Shown here: in pieces, positions 42,749-48,954 of the stretch | Layout: every line of letters begins with the position of its first letter | Position numbering within the stretch: the stretch's first letter is position 1 | Assembly (NCBI GenBank): GCA_900318395.1 | Contig: ONKL01000061.1 | Span: 1-48,954 of the forward strand | Source: an uncultured Prevotella sp. | Lineage (GTDB): Bacteria > Bacteroidota > Bacteroidia > Bacteroidales > Bacteroidaceae | Direction: 5' to 3' | DNA: 48,954 nt | Translations under genes and position numbers: made by a program | The notes under the pieces: model-generated | Seen by the model: only the letters and a program-made list of their open reading frames with translations | Told to the model about the DNA's origin: nothing | Databases searched by the model: none

Positions 42749-43498
42749 ATGAAAGAACTTTTGGACATGGACCGCATTCCTCAGCACATTGCCATCATCA
42801 TGGACGGCAACGGACGCTGGGCTACCGAGCGAGGGCTGGATCGTACTTTTGGACATAAGGCCGGTCTCGACACAGTGACGAGAATTACCGCAGAGTGTTC
42901 ACGCCTGGGGGTGAAATACCTCACGCTTTACACCTTCTCTACCGAGAACTGGAAACGTCCTGCCTACGAGATCGAGGCGCTCATGGGGCTGGTTCTCAAC
43001 TTCCTGGAGATGGAGCTCTTCAGCGACAATAACGTCAAGTTCAGAATGGTGGGCGACTTGGCAAGCCTGCCTGAGAGCGTGCAGAAGAAGATCCACTATA
43101 TGGAAGACCTGACGGCCAACTACGACGGCATGACGCTGGTGGTAGCGCTGAGCTACTCCTCACGCCTGGAACTGTCGAGCGTCACCCGTCAGATAGCCCA
43201 GGATGTCAAAGACGGAAAGCTCAATGCCGACGATATCACCGAGCAGACCATCAGCGACCGCCTCTGGACGAGCTTCATGCCCGATCCCGAGCTGCTCATC
43301 CGCACAGGTGGCGAGTTGCGCATATCCAACTACCTGCTCTGGCAGATAGCCTATTCAGAACTTTACTTCTGCGACACATACTGGCCCGACTTCATGGAGG
43401 ACGACCTTTACAAGGCCATCCTCAGCTATCAGAGCCGCCAGCGCCGCTTCGGCAAGACCGAGGCTCAGGTAGAGGAGGATGAAAAGGTAAAAAAGTAA
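42749..43498 (+). CDS. uppS: Isoprenyl (undecaprenyl) diphosphate synthase
   Basis: 249 residues. cis-Prenyltransferase making the C55 lipid carrier for peptidoglycan and other glycans. Diphosphate site HIAIIMDGNGRWA (residues 13-25), FGHKAG, and the RTGGELRISNYLLWQIAYSELYF region near 190 are all present. The final residues EKVKK and the stop are encoded by octamer repeats. It precedes bamA as in other Bacteroidales. Confidence 0.95.
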   Translation: MKELLDMDRIPQHIAIIMDGNGRWATERGLDRTFGHKAGLDTVTRITAECSRLGVKYLTLYTFSTENWKRPAYEIEALMGLVLNFLEMELFSDNNVKFRMVGDLASLPESVQKKIHYMEDLTANYDGMTLVVALSYSSRLELSSVTRQIAQDVKDGKLNADDITEQTISDRLWTSFMPDPELLIRTGGELRISNYLLWQIAYSELYFCDTYWPDFMEDDLYKAILSYQSRQRRFGKTEAQVEEDEKVKK

Positions 43499-43524
43499 AA
43501 AGGTAAAAAAATAAAAAGGTAAAA
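43485..43524. repeat. Octamer array after uppS
   Basis: AGGTAAAA, AAGTAAAA, AGGTAAAA, AAATAAAA, AGGTAAAA, five 8-bp units. They are complementary to the CCTTTTTA units at 43594-43624, with the bamA start region between. Confidence 0.85.
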
Positions 43525-43582
43525 AACAGTAAAAGGGAGAAAGAAAGTGACTTTCAATATATATATAAATAAGGTATTAGGT

Positions 43583-46211
43583 ATGGTAAAATGGGTTTTA
43601 CCTTTTTACCTTCTTACCCTTTTACCTCTCCTATGCCGGCACGCCGCGCACCTGCCAGATTGGAGGCATCGCCGTCGAGGGAGTCGAGGGCTACGAGGAC
43701 TATGTGCTCGCAGGACTCTCCGGACTCACCGTCGGGCAGGAGATCGAGATACCAGGTTCACAGATCACCGAGGCCGTGAAGCGCTACTGGCGCAACGGAC
43801 TCTTCTCGAAGGTCAGCATCACGGCCGACTCTATCGTGGGCAGCAAGATCTATCTGTGTATCCATCTCGGCATGCGCCCGCGCATCACTGCCATCTACTA
43901 CCACGGCATCAAGAAGGGCGAGCGCGACGACATGGAGTCCAAACTGGGTATGGTCAAGGGCATGAGCCTCACGCGTAACATCGTCGACCGTGCCAAGATC
44001 CTCGCCAAGAAATACTTCGACGAGAAAGGTTACAAGAACGCCGAGATCGACATTGTGCAGCGCGACGGCGAGAAGCCCAACGAGGTGATCCTCGATGTCA
44101 ATATCGACAAGAAGGCCAAGATGAAAGTCCACAAGATCATCTTCGTGGGCAACGAAAAGCTGAAGGACAGCAAGATCAAGGGATCGCTCTTCAGCAAGGG
44201 TGCCTTCGGCAAGATCCACGAGTCGGGCAAGCTCATGAACCTCTTTAAGTCGAAGAAGTTCACCGACGAGCGCTATAAGGAGGCCAAGCAGAAACTCATC
44301 GAGAAATACAACGAGCTGGGATTCCGCGACGCCACCATCATCGTCGACTCCGTATCGCCTTACGACGACAAGCACGTTGATGTCTACGTCAAGCTCGATG
44401 AGGGCGACAAGTACTTCATCCGCAACATCACGTGGGTGGGCAACACCGTTGTCACCACCGACTATCTGAACGCCGTCCTCGGCATGAAGCGCGGCGACGT
44501 CTACAACCAGCGACATATCGAGAAACGCCTGCGCGAAGACGACGACGCTGCCGGAAACTACTACTACAACAACGGTTACGTGTTCTCCAACATCGAGCCC
44601 GTCGAGGTGAACATCGACAACGACTCCATCGATATCGAGATGCGCATCACCGAGGGTCCCCAGGCACACCTCAACCGCGTGACCATCTGGGGTAACGACC
44701 GCCTCTACGAGGAAGTGGTGCGCCGCGAGCTCCGCACGAAGCCAGGCGACCTCTTCAACAAGGAAGCCCTGCAGCGCTCTGCCCGTGATATCGCCTCCAT
44801 GGGATTCTTCGACCCTGAGAAGGTGACTCCCGATGTGAAGCCCAACTACGGGGACGGTACCGTCGACATCAACTGGACGCTCGAGCAGAAGAACAACGAC
44901 CAGCTGGAGTTCTCACTGGGATGGGGACAGACGGGTATCATCGGTAAGGTGGGTATCAAGTTCAACAACTTCTCCATCCGCAACCTCTTCGGCAAGAACA
45001 AGCTCCACCGAGGCATCCTCCCATACGGTGATGGCGAGCAGCTCGGATTCAGCTTCCAGACCAACGGCTCCTACTACAGTTCGCTGAGCATGAACTACGG
45101 CACCAACTGGTTTGGCGGCAAGCGACCCAACAGCTTCAATGTCGGTGCCTTCTTCTCAAAGCAGAGCGACATCTCGAGCTACTACCGCAACAACTCGTTC
45201 TACAACAACTACGCGATGTACAACTACGGCTACGGCTCGTACAACAACTACTATTACAACTACGAGTCGATGCTCGACAAAGACAAGACGATGACCGTCT
45301 TCGGAGCCTCACTGGGATGGGGAAAGCGCCTGCGCTGGCCTGACGACTACTTCCAGTTCTCCGCACAGCTCGGCTACACCCGCTATATGCTGCGCGACTG
45401 GAGCTACTTCTATATCCACAACGGTAACTGTAACAACATCAACCTCGGCCTCACGCTGTCGCGTACATCTACCGACAACCAGCTCTTCCCCCGCCGAGGA
45501 TCAGAGTTTAGCGCCTCAGTGACACTCACGCCACCCTGGTCGCTCATGGACAAGAAAGACTACTCCACGCTGGCCAAGAACCCCAACTCGCTCACCTACG
45601 AGGACGAGCTGCAGGAGGTTTACCGCTGGATTGAGTATCACAAGTGGAAGTTCAAGCACCGCTCGTTCACGGCGCTCACCAACGGTCAGAAGTGCTTCGT
45701 GCTGATGACCCGCGTCGAGATGGGATTCCTCGGAGCCTACAACCAGGACAAGCGCTCACCCTTCGAGACCTTCTACGTCGGAGGTGACGGTATGAGCGGC
45801 TACTCCTACGGATATGCAGAAGAGACCATCGGACTGCGCGGTTACGAGAACGGCTCACTCTCCTACTCCTCTGCCTACGAGCAGATGATGAACGGGCGCA
45901 GCATCTCGTCGTACAACTCTTACGCCTACGACCGCTTCACGCTCGAGCTGCGCTACCCCTTCATGCTGGGCAACACCACCATCTACGGTCTCGGATTCCT
46001 CGAGGCAGGTAATGCCTGGGCCAACGCCAGCGACTTCAATCCCTTCAAGATGAAGCGCTCAGCAGGTCTCGGCGTGCGTATCTTCCTCCCGATGGTAGGT
46101 CTGATGGGTATCGACTGGGCTTATGGCTTCGACGAAGTCTACACCAACCAGAGTGGAGCCACCAATCGCGGCGGCAGCAATTTCCACTTTATCCTCGGAC
46201 AGGAATTCTAA
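43583..46211 (+). CDS. bamA: BamA outer-membrane assembly protein; signal peptide out of frame as sequenced
   Basis: Essential barrel that inserts outer-membrane proteins. From about 43632 the long frame gives YAGTPRTCQIGGIAVEGV, five POTRA domains and a C-terminal barrel ending HFILGQEF. Upstream, this frame hits a TAA before any ATG; the only start-like signal, ATG 43583 (MVKWVLPFYLLTLLPLL), is in a frame offset by one base. The distance from 43583 to 43704 is 121 bases; adding one octamer unit or removing one heptamer would give an in-frame signal ending PFYLSYA-GTP. An internal GTG at 43704 is not a credible start because it lies in POTRA1 and lacks a signal. A Tyr/Asn-rich stretch is encoded at 45179-45268. 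Confidence 0.88.
43594..43624. repeat. Octamer repeats within the bamA signal-peptide region
   Basis: GGTTTTA, CCTTTTTA, CCTTCTTA, CCCTTTTA: one heptamer and three octamers, encoding the hydrophobic core. One more octamer would place the ATG at 43583 in frame with the mature BamA. Confidence 0.85.
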
Positions 46212-46214
46212 AGG

Positions 46215-46270
46215 GAGTTAAGAGTTAAGAATTAAGAGTTAAGAATTAAGAGTTAAGAATTAAGAGTTAT
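46215..46270. repeat. Eight heptamers abutting the start of the first skp-like gene
   Basis: GAGTTAA, GAGTTAA, GAATTAA, GAGTTAA, GAATTAA, GAGTTAA, GAATTAA, GAGTTAT, then ATG at 46271. The whole bamA-skp gap is repeat. Confidence 0.88.
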
Positions 46271-46834
46271 ATGAAAAAATTTTTATTTTATAGCCACATG
46301 AGCAGTGGGAATGTGATTTGGAAAGCGATGGTGCTGACAGCACTTTTCACTTTTCACTTTTCACTTTTCACTTCTGTCAGTGCACAGAAGTTTGCCCTCA
46401 TCGACATGGAGTACATCCTGAAGAATATCCCTGCCTACGAGCGCGCCAACGAGCAGCTCAGTCAGGTGTCGAAGCAGTGGCAGGCAGAGGTCGATGCCCT
46501 CACCACCGAGGCGCAGACCCTCTATAAGAACTATCAGAACGAGGTGGTCTTCCTCTCCAAGGAGCAGAAGAAGCAGCGCCAGGATGCCATCGTCGAGAAA
46601 GAGAAGCAGACCGCCGATCTGAAGAAGCAGTACTTCGGCCCCGAAGGCGAGCTCTTCAAGAAGCGCACCGCCCTCATGTCGCCCATCCAGGAAGAGATCT
46701 ACAACGCTGTGAAGGATGTGGCCGATCTGCGAGGCTATCAGCTGGTGCTCGACCGTGCCAGCGATACCGGCATCATCTTCGGCTCCCCCAAGATCGACAT
46801 CTCCACCGAGATCCTCAGGAAATTAGGATATTAA
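46271..46834 (+). CDS. OmpH/Skp-like periplasmic chaperone, copy 1
   Basis: 187 residues. Mature part begins KFALIDMEYILKNIPAYE and is a long charged coiled coil (NYQNEVVFLSKEQKKQRQDAIVEKEKQTADLKKQ) with the C-terminal FGSPKIDISTEIL motif, as in Skp/OmpH. It would carry unfolded outer-membrane proteins to BamA. The signal peptide is unusual: an extended N-region (MKKFLFYSHMSSGNVIWKAM) and a core (LFTFHFSLFTS) written by TTTTCAC heptamers, ending SVSAQ. It follows bamA in the operon. Confidence 0.87.
   Translation: MKKFLFYSHMSSGNVIWKAMVLTALFTFHFSLFTSVSAQKFALIDMEYILKNIPAYERANEQLSQVSKQWQAEVDALTTEAQTLYKNYQNEVVFLSKEQKKQRQDAIVEKEKQTADLKKQYFGPEGELFKKRTALMSPIQEEIYNAVKDVADLRGYQLVLDRASDTGIIFGSPKIDISTEILRKLGY
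46344..46371. repeat. Four TTTTCAC heptamers encoding a signal-peptide core
   Basis: Four consecutive exact TTTTCAC units, flanked by CTGACAG (46334-46340) and CTGTCAG (46374-46380), an inverted pair. They encode FTFHFSLFT in copy 1 of the skp-like genes. Confidence 0.85.
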
Positions 46835-46857
46835 ACATTAAACATTATATATTTAAG

Positions 46858-47361
46858 ATGAAAAAGATTATCATTTGCGCTATTTGCGCTATCTGCGGTT
46901 TCACCACCGCCAACGCACAGGCCAAGTTCGGCCACGTCAACACCCAGGAGATCATCCAGGCCATGCCTGAATACAACAAGGCCAAGACTGAGATCGATGC
47001 CCTCCAGGCACAGTATGAGGCTGATCTGAAGTCTATGCAGGACGAGCTGCAGAAGAAGGGCGAGGCCTTCGACAAGGAGCAGGCAAACCTGCCTGAGAAC
47101 ATCAAGCAGCGCCGTCAGACCGAGCTGCAGGAGATGTATCAGAAGATCCAGCAGAGCTATCAGGACAATCAGCAGGCACTTCAGAAGGCATCTGCCGAGA
47201 AGATGCAGGCTATCCAGGCAAAGGTGATGGAAGCTGTCAACGCCATCGGCAAGGACGGAGGCTATGTCTACATCATGGAACTCGGTTCGCAGCTCTACAT
47301 CAGCTCTACACTCTCTACCGACGTTACAGCACAGGTCAAGGCAAAGCTCGGTCTGAAGTAG
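46858..47361 (+). CDS. OmpH/Skp-like periplasmic chaperone, copy 2
   Basis: 167 residues, ordinary signal MKKIIICAICAICGFTTANA, then AKFGHVNTQEIIQAMPEYNKAKTEIDALQAQYEADLKS and a coiled coil rich in Gln and Glu (QRRQTELQEMYQKIQQSYQDNQQALQKA), ending YISSTLSTDVTAQVKAKLGLK. It is the most normal of the three paralogues and has no repeats in its signal region. It starts 23 bases after copy 1. Confidence 0.9.
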   Translation: MKKIIICAICAICGFTTANAQAKFGHVNTQEIIQAMPEYNKAKTEIDALQAQYEADLKSMQDELQKKGEAFDKEQANLPENIKQRRQTELQEMYQKIQQSYQDNQQALQKASAEKMQAIQAKVMEAVNAIGKDGGYVYIMELGSQLYISSTLSTDVTAQVKAKLGLK

Positions 47362-47363
47362 GA

Positions 47364-47454
47364 GTGAATAGTGAATAGGGAATAGGGAATAGGGAATAGT
47401 GAATAGGGAATAGTGAATAGGGAATAGTGAATAGGGAATAGTGAATAGGGAATA
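47364..47454. repeat. Thirteen perfect heptamers GTGAATA / GGGAATA
   Basis: GTGAATA x2, GGGAATA x3, then alternating GTGAATA and GGGAATA to unit 13, with no other substitutions. It starts three bases after the stop of copy 2 and ends 21 bases before the ATG of copy 3. Confidence 0.92.
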
Positions 47455-47475
47455 GTTTATCGTTATAATATCATT

Positions 47476-48021
47476 ATGCAAAATATGAAGAATCAAACGT
47501 TTTTATATTTAAGAGTGATCGTCATACTATTCACTCTTCACTATTCACTATTCACTGTACAGGCGCAGGAATACAAACCATTCTCTTTCGGCTATCTCAG
47601 CTACGAGGCAGCCCTGAAGTCGATGCCCGACTACGCCATCGTCGAGAAGCAGATGTCCGACCTCCGCGCCCAGTATCAGGCCGAGACGAAGCGCGTCGAG
47701 GACGAGTTCAACCGCAAGTACGAGGAGTTCCTCGACGGTCAGCGCGACTTCCCCAAGACCATCCTTCAGAAGCGCCAGACGGAGCTTCAGGAGTTGATGG
47801 AGCGTAACATCGCCTTCCGCCAGAAGAGCCTTGAAGAGCTGTCAGAGGCCGAGCAGCAGGCCATGGCCCCGCTGCGCATCCGCCTCATCGAGGCGCTGGG
47901 CAAGATCGGGCGCGAGCGTGGCTACGCCTTCATCGTCGATACCGATCAGAAGGCCCTGCCCTTCATCAACCCCTCCATGGGCGAGGACATCAACCAGCTC
48001 GTACAAGATGCTCTCAAGTAG
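47476..48021 (+). CDS. OmpH/Skp-like periplasmic chaperone, copy 3
   Basis: 181 residues. Signal MQNMKNQTFLYLRVIVILFTLHYSLFTVQAQ, whose core is encoded by TATTCAC heptamers; mature part EYKPFSFGYLSYEAALKSMPDYAIVEKQM, then a coiled coil (TELQELMERNIAFRQKSLEELSEAEQQ) and GYAFIVDTDQKALPFINPSMGEDI. Skp-like. Its last 14 bases overlap the start of murI, so it is translationally coupled to it. Confidence 0.87.
   Translation: MQNMKNQTFLYLRVIVILFTLHYSLFTVQAQEYKPFSFGYLSYEAALKSMPDYAIVEKQMSDLRAQYQAETKRVEDEFNRKYEEFLDGQRDFPKTILQKRQTELQELMERNIAFRQKSLEELSEAEQQAMAPLRIRLIEALGKIGRERGYAFIVDTDQKALPFINPSMGEDINQLVQDALK
47528..47555. repeat. Four TATTCAC/TCTTCAC heptamers in the signal peptide of copy 3
   Basis: TATTCAC, TCTTCAC, TATTCAC, TATTCAC; TATTCAC is the exact complement of GTGAATA in the 13-unit array upstream. 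The start codon (47476) lies in the 73-base segment between the two arrays. Confidence 0.88.
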
Positions 48022-48841
48022 CCCCGGCCCCATCGGCATCTTCGACAGCGGTTACGGCGGCCTCACCATCCTGCATGGCATCCGCCAGCTGCTACCCGAA
48101 TACGACTATCTTTATTTGGGCGACAACGCCCGTGCACCCTATGGACCACGTTCGTTCGACGTGGTCTATGAGTTTACGCGCCAGGCCGTGGTGAAGCTCT
48201 TCGAGATGGGGTGCCACCTCGTCATCCTCGGCTGTAACACCGCCTCCGCCAAGGCCCTGCGCACCATCCAGCAGAACGACCTGCCGAAGTGGGATCCCGA
48301 GCGCCGCGTGCTGGGCGTCATCCGCCCCACCGCCGAGGTCATCGGCAGCCTCACGCAGAGCCGCCACGTGGGCGTGCTCGCCACCGAGGGCACCATCCGC
48401 AGCGAGAGCTACACCCTCGAGATCCGCAAGCTCCACCCCGACATCGAGGTCACCGGTGTCGCCTGCCCCTTCTGGGTACCCCTCGTCGAGTACAACGAGG
48501 CCGACTCCCCCGGAGCCGACTATTTCGTCAAGAAGCGTATCGACCAGATCATGCGCCTCGATCCTCAGATCGACGCCATCATCCTCGGCTGCACCCACTA
48601 TCCGCTTCTCATGCCGAAAATCCTGAAATACCTCCCTTCAGGCGTGCGCGTAGTCCCCCAGGGCGAATACGTGGCCGACAGCCTGAAAGACTACCTTGAG
48701 CGCCATCCCGAGATGGCCAGCCGCTGTTCCCGCCAAGGCCAGGTACACTACCTCACCACCGAGAACCCCGACAAGTTCAAGGAGTCAGCCCAGATCTTCC
48801 TCCACGAATCCATCGACGTCGATAACATCACCTTAGGGTAG
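48008..48841 (+). CDS. murI: Glutamate racemase
   Basis: 277 residues. Makes D-glutamate for peptidoglycan by a two-cysteine mechanism: Cys76 in GCNTAS and Cys195 in GCTHYPLL; the substrate motif IFDSGYGGLT is at 11-20 and GDNARAPYG at 38-46. Start ATG 48008 overlaps the stop of the third skp-like gene. It closes the uppS-bamA-skp-murI envelope cluster. The remaining 113 bases to the end of the window are AT-rich without a recognisable gene. Confidence 0.94.
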   Translation: MLSSSPGPIGIFDSGYGGLTILHGIRQLLPEYDYLYLGDNARAPYGPRSFDVVYEFTRQAVVKLFEMGCHLVILGCNTASAKALRTIQQNDLPKWDPERRVLGVIRPTAEVIGSLTQSRHVGVLATEGTIRSESYTLEIRKLHPDIEVTGVACPFWVPLVEYNEADSPGADYFVKKRIDQIMRLDPQIDAIILGCTHYPLLMPKILKYLPSGVRVVPQGEYVADSLKDYLERHPEMASRCSRQGQVHYLTTENPDKFKESAQIFLHESIDVDNITLG

Positions 48842-48954
48842 TGATTTGTTATTTCTCTGAGTTTAATTATATTTTGTACTATCAATCCTATAAATCTTGT
48901 TAAATATCTGCTATTCAAGTATAAATTATGTTTATCGGTCTAGTTTCTTCTAAC

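Noticed and set aside
43704-43706. GTG start for bamA
   Set aside because: It lies inside POTRA1, would remove the signal peptide and has no ribosome site.
43758-44669. 303-codon open frame antisense to bamA
   Set aside because: Its Val/Asp/Leu-biased text is the complement of the codon usage of bamA; no domain, promoter or ribosome site. Shadow frame.
47364-47454. Possible CRISPR or minisatellite protein-coding repeat
   Set aside because: Units are 7 bp with no spacers, and the stretch contains stops in the relevant frames.
46831-47496. 221-codon minus-strand frame over skp-like copy 2
   Set aside because: Low-complexity IHYSLFTIPYSLF text is only the complement of the GTGAATA array, and the rest mirrors the skp-like gene.

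Overview
The window looks like a chromosomal segment of a Prevotella-like member of the Bacteroidales. The evidence is the recurrent Bacteroidetes promoter (a TTG/TTTG -33 box, about 20 bases, then TAnnTTTG), the gene order DUF6242 - DUF6089 - uppS - bamA - three skp/ompH-like genes - murI, a SusC-like thiamine receptor behind a TPP riboswitch, a hybrid two-component regulator and fused TGS/uridine-kinase-like proteins. No rRNA, tRNA, CRISPR array or complete prophage was seen.

Layout. 0.2-1.7 kb: AEC transporter and a small secreted protein. 1.8-5.6 kb (minus): tatA, tatC, a NapH/NapG-like iron-sulfur membrane protein and a Tat-type aldo/keto reductase. 5.8-9.8 kb (minus): two NSS sodium symporters, a helix-hairpin-helix protein and an anti-sigma-like ATPase. 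9.9-13.9 kb: VanZ-like protein, CYTH protein, a small membrane protein, prfB and a long-chain acyl-CoA synthetase. 14-17.6 kb (minus): TPP riboswitch, thiamine receptor, PnuT-like transporter, thiamine pyrophosphokinase. 17.6-23.4 kb: an accessory island with a Fic protein, iteron-like repeats, a damaged ECF sigma factor, an EamA exporter, a HigBA-like pair, an ATPase remnant and a broken ORF6N gene. 23.4-34.5 kb: Na/Pi transporter, nucleoside kinase, korA/korB (2-oxoacid:ferredoxin oxidoreductase) interrupted by a four-helix-bundle ORF, a DASS anion transporter, a second nucleoside kinase and upp. 34.6-40.4 kb: a hybrid histidine kinase lacking its ATPase domain, a 5'-nucleotidase, a short leader RNA and a frameshifted pckA. 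40.5-48.9 kb: outer-membrane biogenesis and murI.

The most unusual signal is a set of 7-8 bp tandem repeats (heptamers such as GAGTTAA, GAATTAA, GAGTGAA, GTGAATA and octamers such as AGGTAAAA) placed at gene boundaries. They supply stop codons, abut start codons, form a promoter -33 box, and in three consecutive envelope genes they encode the hydrophobic core of the signal peptide. In one place nearly perfect inverted heptamer arms enclose a four-helix-bundle (23S rRNA IVS-type) ORF between korA and korB, which looks like a small mobile unit. In bamA the repeat-encoded signal peptide is out of frame with the mature protein; one added octamer would restore it.

A second theme is loss of internal segments: pckA, ORF6N, the antitoxin, the sigma factor, the ATPase and the hybrid kinase each lack an internal or N-terminal piece. 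This could be real decay or an assembly artefact, and raw reads would decide. All functional calls come from reading the sequence and from family knowledge; no database search was run.
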